Shown in pieces: positions 1 to 10,903 of a stretch of DNA of 64,000 nucleotides. Positions within the stretch are counted from its first letter, which is position 1. Every line of letters starts with the position of its first letter. Made by a program: the position numbers and the translations under genes. The notes under the pieces were generated by a model. That model made no database searches. It worked only from the letters and a program-made list of their open reading frames with translations, and was not told the origin of the DNA. Source of the stretch: Byssothecium circinans (Eukaryota; Ascomycota; Dothideomycetes; Pleosporales; Massarinaceae); assembly GCA_010015675.1 (NCBI GenBank), contig ML976981.1, positions 977,253 through 1,041,252 on the forward strand. The letters run 5' to 3'.

Positions 1-520
1 ATTTAAATTGTTATTAAAGGTTGAATATTTGATTTTCCTTGCCAAGCTTTTGAGCGGTTCGGTGGTGTGGGCGGTTCGGTGGTGCTTTACGTTATACCAT
101 AATATTATGCGCTTAAATAATGACATGTGTAAGCCTATTAAAGACTATATTTAAACTAACTATACTTCCTACTATCTCTTACTATACATTAGCTCCCTCG
201 CACCTTCTCCCTTTAATTTCTCCCTACCTTTATATAGATTTATCCTAAATAACTTCTTCTTTTTTTCTAAATAAGGCTAAAAGAGTAGCATGCTTATAAC
301 CCTCTATCCCCTTTATAATATAAGTCCTACCTATTTTTTTAATTAAGAGAATACTTCTAAAGCCCCTTAACCCTATTTAAGGGACTTTCAGCGCTTAGTC
401 CTGTATAAAGAAGCTAAAGACTTATATTCTTTAATATACTTAATTACCTTCTTTATTATCATATTTCTTTGCGCGGCTTTAACACACAATGTATATCCTC
501 TACACGGAAAAATACGTACA
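1..520. repeat. AT-rich, TpA-rich block, probably RIP-degraded repeat
   Basis: The block is strikingly richer in A and T, and in TA steps, than everything after about position 520, and it has no usable reading frame. Near its start a 14-base direct repeat (gcggttcggtggtg) occurs at 54-67 and 71-84, which is the only GC-rich island. Such blocks in filamentous ascomycetes are usually transposon copies degraded by RIP. The identity of the original element cannot be seen. It could equally be subtelomeric or centromeric AT-rich sequence. Confidence 0.5.
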
Positions 521-1145
521 TGTTACAGCACTTTGCTTCTGCACTCTCGCACCTTCTCCTTCCATGTCGGGGTCGCATGGGTCATTCTGATCCCAAGAAA
601 TGAAACCCTGTGCACATGACCGTAACAGTTTGTTTTGAAGTATTTCCCAGATGTGGTGAAGAGGAAGAAGGCGCACTGAAGGCGCACGGCGAGGGGGGAT
701 TCAAATACATACCGGGCCATGAAGGCGGGTTGTGATTCGTTGGGGAGGTGCCAGGCGGAGGCGCACGAATACCATGATATCCAGCTTCATGTTTGTCGAA
801 GCACACGTTAACACCCACGGTGCCTGAACGCCTTGCGATAGCGCTTTTGCAAAGACAGTTGTCAAAGGCCTGGGGACGTTTGCCCGAGTTCGCATGATAG
901 AGACGTTCATTCCTCTCTTCAAGCGCATCGGCAGTCATCGTCAGTCATCGTTTGAGCCGGGGTTTGGTGGAAACAGCACATGTAGGAGGCAATAATAACA
1001 ATAGAAAAGATCTCGCATTGCAATTTCACGCATACACAACTATCGCATATACAAATCAACTCCTCACATGCTCGTCCAGATCCCCGCCCGTATACTCCAA
1101 AGCCCATGGTATCCGCTCACGACGTCCAATCCCATCTAAACGCCC
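521..1145. other. intergenic, no gene seen
   Basis: The base composition returns to the window average here. The short open frames on both strands have no recognisable domain, and none is joined to a neighbour by good splice sites. It contains the 3' flank of the carnitine acetyltransferase gene. Confidence 0.5.
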
Positions 1146-4145
1146 TCAATACTCCGCCAACTTCAACCTCCTCCCAATGTTCCTCCGTATAACATCCCTC
1201 TGATTATCATTCGGCTCCTCCTCTTCCTTCTGCTTGAGTGCCGAGAGGAGCATTCCCGCGTCGAAGAAGCCATCTAAGGAGATAAGAATCAGTAAATGAA
1301 ATGATAAGAATAGTAGAACGATACGATGGGTCAAGATAGGGTAAGGGGCGTGCGTGGCGCAGTGATGCAAGATGCAGAGACGTGGGCTTGATTCTAAGAA
1401 AAGGGCATGTGAAGCGGGAAACGAAACGGTGAATATGTACGATGGAAAGGAAAGGTTCAGGATGAAGAAAACGTGTTGGGGCAAAGCTTCCTCACCACAG
1501 CCCGCGTGTGCTTTCTCGTCGTAAACGTCTTTATAGGCGTCCGGCGAGGCGAGCTCACATGAACGGTAGTAAGAGGCTTAAAGGGCGGGGAATGGGGGGG
1601 TGTAGGAGGCGCAGCGGGCCTGAGCGTAATGTTTACGACAGGCTCCAACAAGAGAGGAGAAGGGGAGTCCCTACATCCACCGAGACCGTCGTCGTCTTCA
1701 TCTGTAGCCTCTTCTCGCTGAGGGGCAACAGCCTTTCCTTCACTAACCACCAGCCGGCCACGGGACTTCATGCGCGGGTTCCGGGGTCGATCTTCTGCTT
1801 CGCGAGCGCGAGATGCAGTCTTGTCGGCGGAAGTGCCACGACGTTTGAGCTGCCGGAGGAGCTTTCGTACTTCGAGGAAATAGGACTCCAGAGCGTCGAT
1901 GAATCGTGAGGTTTGTCGGTGCTTGGAGGAGGCGCAGATCGATATACTTCCGTCCTTGATAATGTATCCAATACCGAAGCCATCACCTGATGTAGGACCA
2001 AAACCAAACTGGCGGAGAGAGGGATTGCCGCAGTTGGACGTCGAGAGCACTGTAGTGTTGAGCTTATCCCAGCCGCCGTCAGCAAAAAGCGCGGGCATGG
2101 AATGTTGCACTGGAGCTGGAGGTGAGCTGCTTATCGAGCCGTTTTCCGAAAGCACCGAGTTACGCTTAGGAGAGCCAACAATAGAGTTGACTGCTTCTGG
2201 GCTTGATGGACGCGTAGAGTCCCAGCCATCGCTACTGGCCATCTCTGCGCCATCTTCGTCGATCGCTCGCTGCCAAATGCAGTACAGCGCATATAGATGC
2301 CTATCGGGACCTTGTGCTTTTGCGCAGTCCTTGGTGATCGCGGTGTGCTTCTGGCAGGCTTTACGGAGAGCGTCAATCTTGGCAGCTGCAGGGTTCTCAC
2401 CCCAAAAAGTCTTGACAAAATCGACCGACTCTTCAGAGACCGGTCGAATGGCTTCGGTCCTTCCATGATAAAAAAGCTTTGTCATCGCGGGCTCGTACAT
2501 GCACTCCATTCTACCATAAAGGCCATAGTACGCGGCTTGGAACGCCATCTGCACAAAGGCATCAGGCGAGAAGCCCATCGAAGTCATAAAGTTCTTGCCA
2601 TACGTGGGAAATTCAAGCGTCGCAAACTCGTTCTGCTGAATCAGGTCTGCGAGTCGTGTTTCCGCAAATCGGAGGGCCGTACTTAGCTCAGGAACCATGT
2701 CCCACTCCAGCTTGTGTGGGGTTGTTTGGACATCGCCAAAACTTTCAGGATCTCGCTTTGCAGGGTCTGGACTAGACGACGCCCATAGACTTGGAGCATT
2801 GCCGTTGATGGTGCGTGCGAATCGGAGAATGGTGTCCGTATACACATCAGAAGCGAAGCGAAGGACAGTGTGTCCATCCACGCCAGTATGCTCAAAGTTG
2901 ATCCCTGCGCTCCCGTTCTTGCATACAATGATCTGGAGTTTGTCGTACCAGCGGTTCGTGCAGGTGCCGACTTGAACTCCTTGCTCGACCTTGCTGGACC
3001 CACAGAGCATGTTCATGCACAGGTCTGCCCCGGTCTGTGGTTGTGTGTAATCTAAACAGAGAATGAATAGCGCAGAGTCGACAATGTTCAAGCAGTCCGA
3101 GTTGTTCGATCCTTCTTCCCGGTGCAGCACATCCCTTAGGCCTGACCACACTTTGCGGTTTTCGGTACTAAGCACGCCCAAAGCCCCTTTTGCGGCCTCA
3201 CGGATGGGAAGCTGAGAGGCGTCCTCGACAATGACGGACAGATTAAGCGATATATCTTTCTCGGTCATGATAAGATCGGAGTTGTCGTCGAGAACATCGA
3301 ACCAATAGAACTGGCCATGGCAAAGGACGACAATATGTTTCGCGGTGGGATCTTGACCGATCTGACAACCGTTTTCGGTTGGTATGCGTGCGGTGCCGAA
3401 TAATCTCGAGTACTGGTACATGCAGAGGGGCTGCCCGCGAATGGTGTCGGGCGGTAGCTCTTCTCGACGGACAGCCCGAACGAAAGAAAGTGCCGAGACC
3501 ACTAACGAGGCTGCCCGAGTGACTTGGTTGTTGCGGGCAGGTGTGGGATCGTCCTCCAGTAGGAAAAAGGGATTTAGATTAAGGACCACAGGATTATCGA
3601 AATTCAAATAAGAATCGTACCCTAGTGGAAGGTTAGGGCATACGTCTTATCTGAGGTGTGGCTGTATAAAGAGACTGATTTGGAATACAGCGACCAGGGA
3701 GGAGGGAGCTATCGAAATGTCCAAGATACTCACAGAACTGCTCAATGTAGTTGGTCTTGCCAGCGGCATACTTTTTGAGCTTCTCTTGCAGCACTGGACC
3801 GTCGGACTTGAGGAAGTCTTGTATGGCGATGACAGTATCGTTGTGCTCTTTGGGGCTTTGCAGAGGTTTGAGCGCAGCAATGTACTTCTGGCATGAGCCT
3901 TCGAGGTCGGGAATGGGTAGCTTGGGAAGCTTCTCCTGGTGGGCAAAAGTGATGCCTGGCTTTGAGTTGGGGTTCGTATGGTGACCGAGAGGGTTTCGTG
4001 CTTCCGAAGGAAAGGAGGCTTGGCTGTCCCGTGCTGAGGCCTCGGACCGTACGGAGCCGTTGATCTCGGAGCTCGACATGTTTGGGGACTGGGATGCCAG
4101 AGTGCCGTTCAGTGACGAAGGCTGAGTGAAGGTTCGCACTGCCAT
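1146..4145 (-). CDS. YAT2: carnitine O-acetyltransferase, YAT2-like
   Basis: Transfers acetyl groups between CoA and carnitine so that acetyl units can move between compartments, which supports growth on acetate, fatty acids or ethanol. Three exons read 4145-3734, 3621-1675 and 1273-1146, giving 828 residues. Exon 1 holds family signature LPKLPIPDLEGSCQKYIAAL (residues 73-92). The first junction restores FWYDSYLNFDNPVVLNLNPF. The catalytic His is about residue 382 in FEHTGVDGHTVLRF, the YAT2-type form. There is no clear mitochondrial presequence; the first 60 residues are Ser/Asn-rich, so a cytosolic form is likely. The last junction uses donor gtaggg at 1674 and joins GLGG to YGFFDAGMLLSALK, ending RRLKLAEY. 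Reading through that 401 bp intron also stays open to 1457 and would give a false Pro/Arg-rich tail. It is divergent from the Rad57-like gene. Confidence 0.87.
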
Positions 4146-5185
4146 GGTGAAGAGCGGATTAGCTAAGCGTAGAGGGGCGAGATGGAGGTGCTAATAGAGA
4201 GTAACCGCAAGGCGCTGCGGTAGAAGTAGTGGCAATCCTGGAGACAGTAGGCCGGCATTGGGGTGCAGTTTGCAAAGACTGGCGGGTACAGGACGTTTGA
4301 CGGCTCTTATACGGAAGGACAGATGGGGAAAGTTACAGTGGGCAGAGCATGTGAAGCTAGAGCTTGGAAATCGTGGCGACTTGGGAGATGACCTGTATTG
4401 GCCAGGCGCTGCGGGCATGAGGGCACACTTACCGCGTAGTGTGAATCCCAGACGGACTACAGGCGCGGAGTAACCGTTCAAAGGGCAACGTGATGCGGGC
4501 CTGGGACAGACAGTCAATGTGATCCAATGTGGACACTTACCAGAACCTCGCAGTCTGCCCGACGAGGATAAAGACAGGGAAAGGACTGCCGCCTAGCAGT
4601 TGTTCCGCGCAGGTAGCAGACAATCTCGGGCAGGAGGATACGGTTTGGAGGTGGTAGCTCCGGGATGCACCGGCCAGAAGGAAGCTTAATAAACGGCGAG
4701 GTTTATTAAGGACAGCACAGCAGAGCAACTCCAGGCCGGTTAATTTTAGGGAACGGTCTGAGGAATGAGACGAGATGGCGCGTCCTTGTAGAATAGAACA
4801 AGAGCACTGGCTCAGGAAGGGATGGATGATTGCAGGTGCAGGTGCAGGTAGCAGGTGGCAGGCGAGCAGGCTCTGTTACGTCCATAATACATACTCCAAG
4901 ACGCACAAGCCTCATTCACAACATACGCCGACTACGCCAACCACATGTGCACCTTCCGTGGCTGACGCGCCAAGCGAACCTGCGGGGAAGCAACGATCAA
5001 GGGAGCAGTGACGTCGCCCGCGGCCCGGGAGAAAGGAAGCGGGAACGCGGAGGGCACCCCCACACGCTTCTTAGTCAGCGCCTGCATCACGTGCCGTGCC
5101 GCGTCGCGTATCATCCCGAAGTCCCGCGTCATCCCGCGCGTCCAGAAACCGACAGAACTCGACCATCTCTTTGGTGAGAAATGTC
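4146..5185. promoter_or_regulatory. divergent intergenic region between YAT2-like and RAD57-like genes
   Basis: About 1 kb separates the two start codons and must carry both promoters. The only evident structure is a short GCAGGT microsatellite around 4831-4860. The open frames here are short and show no domain. Confidence 0.45.
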
Positions 5186-6557
5186 ATGACGGACCTGCTG
5201 CACGTCCTGCCCGACTTCGACACCCGTCCCTTCACCCACCTGCTGCCCTCGCTTGACAAGGCCCTCATCGCCACGAACGACCTGGTCACCCTCGAGCCGC
5301 ACCATGTAGCAAAGCGCGCCCAGCTACCGGCCGGCGACGTGCGCAAGCTGGTGGACGCCGTGATTGTCGCCCTGCACCGGCACCTCGGTTTCGGAGGAGA
5401 GGAGGCCAGCAGTACATCCTTTCTGTCTTCGTCTGGTGGGTTGCAAGACGAGATTGTCTGTATAAGCACATTGGACGAAACGCTGGATGCTGCGCTGTCG
5501 GGCGGGATCCGTCCTGGCTATCTGGTCGAGATCACCGGCGAGAGGTATGGCCCAACATCAATCAGATTGCACAGTACAATCTGACACCTCTAGTGGCGCC
5601 GGTAAAACGCAGCTACTCCTTACGCTCCTACTCGCGTCGCAGCTTCCTCCACCACATGGCCTGTCCAAGTCGGCCATCTACATTTCCACCGAAGCCTCAC
5701 TGGCTACCCCCCGCCTCGCACAGCTCCTTTCCAGCCATCCCTCCCTTGCCCCGCTGCCGCCGAAAGAAAAGCCCTCACTCTCGCGCATATTGAGCATCCA
5801 GACCCCTGATCTCGAATCGCAGGAGCACATCCTGCGCTACCAACTGCCCGTGGCCGTCAAAAAGCACAATGTGGGGTTGGTGGTGCTCGACTCTGTTGCG
5901 GCCAACTATCGCGCAGAATTCGACAAGGAAGGTGTCCGCAATGGCCCCGCATCAATGGCAAAGCGAGGCGCCCAACTGGTGCAGCTAGGGGCGCTGCTGC
6001 GAGATCTTGCACACACAGAGGGAGTCGCTGTTGTGGTCGCGAATCAGGTCGCTGATCGGTTTGCCAGACCATCGAACCCGCCATCCAATGCCATATCACG
6101 CACGGTATCTGCTAATAGTCAGGGACATAACGAAGGACAAAACACATTCCAGCATGACATCGGGCAGTCAACGAAGCCATCAATCCAAGCAGAAGCCGGC
6201 TTGATGCTCTCAGCAGACCCCCTGGCCCTCGACCATCAGCAGTGTTGGTTCACCGGCTGGGGAGACATCCGGTCGGACCCTCTACACACGCTGAAAACGC
6301 CGTCGTTGGGTCTCGTCTGGACGAACCAAATCGCATGTCGGATTGCCTTGACGAAGAAGCCCGTCTTGGCAAGCCGCCCGCTCGTCGTAACCGTCAATGG
6401 ACAAGACCAGTGGAATGAAGACGAGAACCATATCTCTAAGTGGCGACGCTGGCTCAAGGTAGTCTTCGCACCCTGGGCACCGCCGTCAGAGGGCCGGGGT
6501 ATTGAATACGAGGTGTTGAAGAGTGGGATCCGGCATGTATCTAAAGAAGAATTATGA
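5186..6557 (+). CDS. RAD57: DNA repair protein Rad57/XRCC3-like, RecA-fold ATPase
   Basis: A Rad51 paralogue that helps load or stabilise Rad51 filaments during recombinational repair in the nucleus. Two exons, 5186-5544 and 5594-6557, are separated by a 49 bp intron and give 440 residues. The splice falls inside Walker A and restores GESGAGKTQ (residues 117-125). YISTEASLATPRL follows at about 149, and Walker B VGLVVLDS (about 213-220) runs into SVAANYRAEF, a segment characteristic of the Rad57/XRCC3 branch. The N-terminal 100 residues look like the usual helix-hairpin-helix part with VAKRAQLPAGDVRKLV. An in-frame ATG-less extension upstream (from 5096) is Arg/Ser-rich and I do not use it. 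The C-terminal half has long variable inserts, which is common in fungal Rad57. Confidence 0.88.
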
Positions 6558-6559
6558 CC

Positions 6560-7883
6560 CTCAACCAACTACTTCTTGCCATGTCCAATGTTTCCTAAAA
6601 CTAACTCAGCAACCGCCCTCCCTGCTCTCCGCCCAAACACAGCACCACTATTCAACCCACTCCCACCCGGATAATCCCCCCAAAACTACCCTCCCATCCT
6701 CTCGCCCACACAGTACAAACCTTCTATCTCCTTGCCCGTCTCTTTGTGAATCACACCCGCGGTCTCCGGGTTCACGGCTAACCCTCCAAACATAAACGTA
6801 ATACCGCAATTAACTTCCACAGCAAGAAACGACGGTTGATCAATTGGTAGGGCCTAATTCGACTTCTCTAGTTCCAGACTATACGTTGAGGATTGCGTAG
6901 ACAGTCCATCTTTGACCGCTAGATTGAACTTCAACTCCGGATGGTCAGCACGATGCTGTGCGACTGCAGCATTGAACCCCTCAACCGTCTCTACAAAATC
7001 CCGTTCTTAACGCACTTATCCGCCAACTCTTCAACTAAACACGCAGTGATACGCTCCACGATTCCCTCCCTATTCTCCTCATCCCGCGGTAACTTAATGC
7101 CCTTCCTATCAAAGATCTAGAAAGCTATTCTATCCAGTTGATTGAGAATCGCGCGGCCAAGTTTAGCATACGTATAATTCCGAAAGTCGACAACTTTGTC
7201 TACGAAGCGATTGCCTTGGTTATTAACCATGATGCCTAGCGAATACCCGCTCTTTGTGTACTGGTTTGAGACTTCGCAGTCCCCTCCTTCTTTAGGTGAA
7301 TCCGCATCCCATGCCACAGAATGGCGTCCCGTGGCCGAAAACTCTCCTTCTGCTTTCGCGCCCAAGTCATCAATCGCGTGCGAGAGCAAAGTACCGGTAT
7401 TATACGGTGTCCCCCTCACATGCGCATTCTCCCATTCCTTTCCCAGAAACTACGCTCGTAATTGTGGACTCGCTTCGAACCCTCCCGCCGCCATTACAAC
7501 CGCCTTACATCTGATCTCCTACATACCGTCCCTCCCGACAACCACACTCTGCTCAGTTCCGCACCACTGCGTCTATCTGTCACCCTCGCCAGATCGCTCA
7601 GGGAGTCGTCAACCGTGTAAACGGGGAGATCGATGGCTGGGGCGAGGCAAGCGGTGACGTTGTTGACGAGGGGGAGGAGGGAGGGGAGACCCGCGTGTGT
7701 GGTGCGGAATGCGCCGGCGGTGAATAAGGTGTTGCCGCCGGCCCAGGAGGAAGGGCAGGAGTCTTAGGACGAAGATGGAGAGGGGGTGCTAGGGAAGGAG
7801 GGAGAAGCTTGGGCGGCGGAGATGGCGGCGCTGAAGCCGGCGTTTCCCGTGCCGATGATTGGGATGTCGTATGTGGAAGACAT
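6560..7883 (-). pseudogene. decayed FAD-binding dehydrogenase (TcuA/fumarate reductase-like)
   Basis: The start reads a Rossmann dinucleotide motif, IIGTGNAGFSAAISAAQA, then CPSSWAGGNTLFTAGAFRTT and LLPLVNNV, all typical of tricarballylate dehydrogenase-like flavoproteins. Later pieces include VMAAGGFEASPQLRA, HVRGTPYNTG, TKSGYSLGIMVNNQGNRFVD, FRNYTYAKLGRAIL, GLAVNPETAGVI and YPGGSGLNSGAVFGRRAG at the C end. About 100 residues after SDLARVTDRRSGAEL are missing. There is a one-base shift near 7010, a TAA near 7770, and TAG stops near 7457 (RA*FLGKEW), 7120 (IAF*IFD), 6855 (KSN*ALPID) and 6690 (GG*FWGDYP). Three of the TAGs sit where Gln or Trp is expected. The gene is clearly dead. It lies between two intact repair genes. 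Confidence 0.85.
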
Positions 7884-8337
7884 TGGGTCGATGGTCAGAA
7901 AGCTGTTGGGTTGAAGGGTATGGTCTGGGAGGGTGTTGTGACCTTGGATCGGATTTGAGGGCTGTAATTCTAATTGAGGGACGGCAAGGGGTAGTTAGAA
8001 TGGGGCGAGGGTCATTGTAATTGCGTTCTTTGAAGGAGTGTGGGAGTCAGAGTAGGGATATGGAGCAATGTTTGTTCGGTACTTCTGTTATTCCCGAACA
8101 CCGTCATCGTCATGGCTAATCTACACTTCGGAGAATGTTGCAAAACACATTTCCAACCAAGCCAAAAGTGACAGGCGACAATGCTTCCGTAAAATCATCA
8201 TAGTCGTATTGAACGTCGAAATACTTGTCCAATGTACGCTAAACCCTCTCCCTATCCTTAATTCAACGAGTGTATCTTCATTCCCCCACACGTCCGTTCG
8301 CTCTAGGAATACTACTCTCTCTACCATCGATATAAAC
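7884..8337. other. intergenic, no gene seen
   Basis: This stretch lies between the start of the dead flavoprotein gene and the 3' end of the Sae2-like gene. It holds no frame with a recognisable domain and no clear repeat. Confidence 0.45.
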
Positions 8338-10761
8338 TCACTCATCCTTGAAGATCCACCTTCCACCCTGCCTATTCGCCTCCAACCACCTCTCCTTAAC
8401 TATTTCCTTCTGCATCTCCTTCGCCTTCGCCTTATCAGCCTCCAAATCCTGCGTGCTCGGGAACTCCATTCTCCAAAACCCAGGCGGACTCCTACCCCGC
8501 TGGTATGCTTGCCTATGCTTTCCAAACTGCTTTGCCATCTGACGCGTCCTTGCCTGCAGCACCACCTCTTTCCTCTCCTCTTGACTCATCTGCGTTAGCC
8601 CAAAGCTGTCGTACGCATTGCCGAGGTAGTCTTGCAGGAGTTCATCTTCTTGGTCCGAGGAAAGCGGTGCAGCAGCGAGCGCGAGTGCGCGGAATGTAGA
8701 ACCGCAGCATTTAGGGTCAGTACAGCCGGGGAGGCAGAGACGGTCAGACTGTTTGCGAACGGTCTCGGAGAAGGCATGAGTGTAGCCCTGGTTGAAGGCT
8801 GGGTTTGGTCTGAAGTCTTGGATGCAGAGTTCATTCATCGGTTTGGAGCGGAGCGGAACCTTCTCCTTTGGCGGTGGAGGGGAAGCAGCAGCTTTTCGCG
8901 AGGCTGAAGGCGGACCCATCGTCCAGATTGGCCGGCGGTCAGCTACAGGCTCAGTGCGAGGCTCAGGTCTTTGCAGGGCTCGAATGGACGGAGTCAAGAG
9001 GGTCTGGCGATTGGCGCTGGAGGATGAAGTCGGCATCTGCGCTGCTCGCACTTTCGCTGGTGCTGTTTTGGGAGTGCTGACTGAAGTTTTGGATGGAGTA
9101 TGTGTTGATTTGAGCGCCCTCATTTTCTCGTTGTAACGTGCCCTGGCTACACTAGGAGGCGCTCGCATTCTGTTTTCATCCATAGGGGGTGTTTCGCCCG
9201 ACTCCATTATAAAGTCATGTTTCTCCAGTTCCCTCAGCGCGGCCTTCTTCAGACACTTATTAGGCGTGCCCTCATTGACCACAACGTTTGGATCCAAGGG
9301 CTGCAGGACATTCGCAGACACTGGCATACTGATCGCTCTTGGATCGCCTACCTCGACCTCTTCCTCGGCTGCTGGGTCCGAGAATAAAATTTCCGATTCT
9401 TCATTTGGTTCTGCTTTCATCGAATTACCACCAAAAGGCGCACTGTTGGATCGTTGATTGCGTAGGGTGCCTGTTAGGTTCGAATGTATAGACAGAGTTC
9501 GCTGTAGTCGTCGTCTGTGCGGTGTACGAACGATTGTCCCAACCTCATCCAAGTCCATTGTATCCGTGCGCTGCAATTCCAATGCAGCGCTTAGCGGTGG
9601 AGGGCTACTGTACTGCTCTTCTTTGACCCGAATGGGCTTGGCCGGGGTCCCATCAGATCTATCAGTGTAGACTTTGAGCCCTGCCGATGGCTTGCGCTTG
9701 CGTTTGAGGGACCGCTCAGACACGAATTGTGGCATATCGTCATCGTCAGCTGTCTGGGTTGGTTTGCCATCTTGTTCTGCAATATCGTCCACGGTGGTCT
9801 GACTGGAAGTCAGTTTTTCAGAGTTTGGTTGGCCCGAAACAGCGACTTCCCCAGCGGCTATTACTGAGCGTGCATTTGTGGGCGTATGTTCTTCTGGAAG
9901 ATCCTCCTGCTCTGCTCGTTCGGACGCGGCGTCTGTCTGCTCCCTCCCCGCAGTCTCTACTTCTGGCTCGGTCTGATCTGGATGTTGCGGCGGATGCGCA
10001 CATTGTGCGAGTGGCATTATGGGTGCTGGAGATGAGCGTTCTTGACCGACAAATGATTTCGGAGTTGTCATGCCGAGGAGCCCTGGGCTCGACGGGACAT
10101 TGGGTTTCGCATCGTGCCCTTCAATGGGTTTCGAGGCTTCCCGCTGGCCACGCGCTGATTTCGCCACTGTCTTCAACTTCTGCTTGTCGATATTGCGGTC
10201 ACAGTACTCTTGCCAAGCCAGTACACTCTCCTTCATTTCCTTGTTCTTTTGCATGACAGTGAAATTCTTCCGTTCCAAATACTTCATCTTCTGCGCGTCA
10301 TTTTGGTATCGCTTGTTGAGCTCATTGAACTTGTCGGTGATGTGGCGATACTCGGCGGCGGAGACAGTCGCATCGATTGTGCTGGTTTCTAATTGTTCTG
10401 TAGACGAAAGGGGAGTGCTTCCTTGTTTCTGAATAAGTCGTCTTAGACGCGCATTTTCTTCTCGGAGACGTGCAGTCGCAATGATCTCGTTGTTGACATG
10501 GGCGAGCAGAATCTGGTGCTCCTCATCTTCTGGAATGGCATGAGTATCACGTGTACTTCGAAGAAATGAGAGCATACTTGACTTCAACTCTTTTTCGTGT
10601 TCTTCGGTACCTGCAAGTTATTAGATACCCACAATCATGACTCTCAGCTCGCCGTACGTACGCCGCTTCCATTCTTTCTCGAGGTCTGGTATGATGACCT
10701 CATCGTAAAAGTGTGTCCAGAGTTCTCTATTCTTTTCTACCCACGCCGAAAGCTCTCCCAT
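8338..10761 (-). CDS. SAE2: Sae2/CtIP-family DNA end-resection protein
   Basis: Cofactor of the Mre11-Rad50-Xrs2/Nbs1 nuclease that starts resection of double-strand breaks. Exons 10761-10662 and 10610-8338 give 790 residues. The N-terminal exon starts MGELSAWVEKNRELWTHFYD and is joined by donor gtacgt across a 51 bp intron to TEEHEKELKSSMLSF. The first 130 residues are helical and coiled-coil-like, as expected for tetramerisation. The middle is long, acidic and rich in SP/TP sites. The C-terminal domain is diagnostic: CLPGCTDPKCCGSTFRAL, then RGRSPPGFWRMEFPSTQ and a basic-acidic tail ending GGRWIFKDE. The SPPGFW block contains the conserved CDK-type site region of CtIP/Sae2. The conserved ends make the assignment secure even though the middle is not alignable. 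Confidence 0.9.
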
Positions 10762-10903
10762 TTTGCGAACCCTTAATATCAGCGAATATCAGCAAGGACA
10801 ACGGTTGACTTCTTGTGATCATGAGTGAGGTGCAAGTGACGTTGAGAATCGGACGCGTTGACCTAGCGCGTGATCACGGGAGTCTTGGCGTTGCACAGAC
10901 CAC
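10762..10903. promoter_or_regulatory. 142 bp divergent promoter with MCB-type ACGCGT box
   Basis: The interval separates the start codons of the Sae2-like and F-box genes. ACGCGT at 10853-10858 matches the MluI cell-cycle box bound by MBF in yeasts, which drives G1/S genes including many repair genes. A second near match (agcgcgt) lies at 10865-10871. A regulatory role is inference from the motif and its position. Confidence 0.45.
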
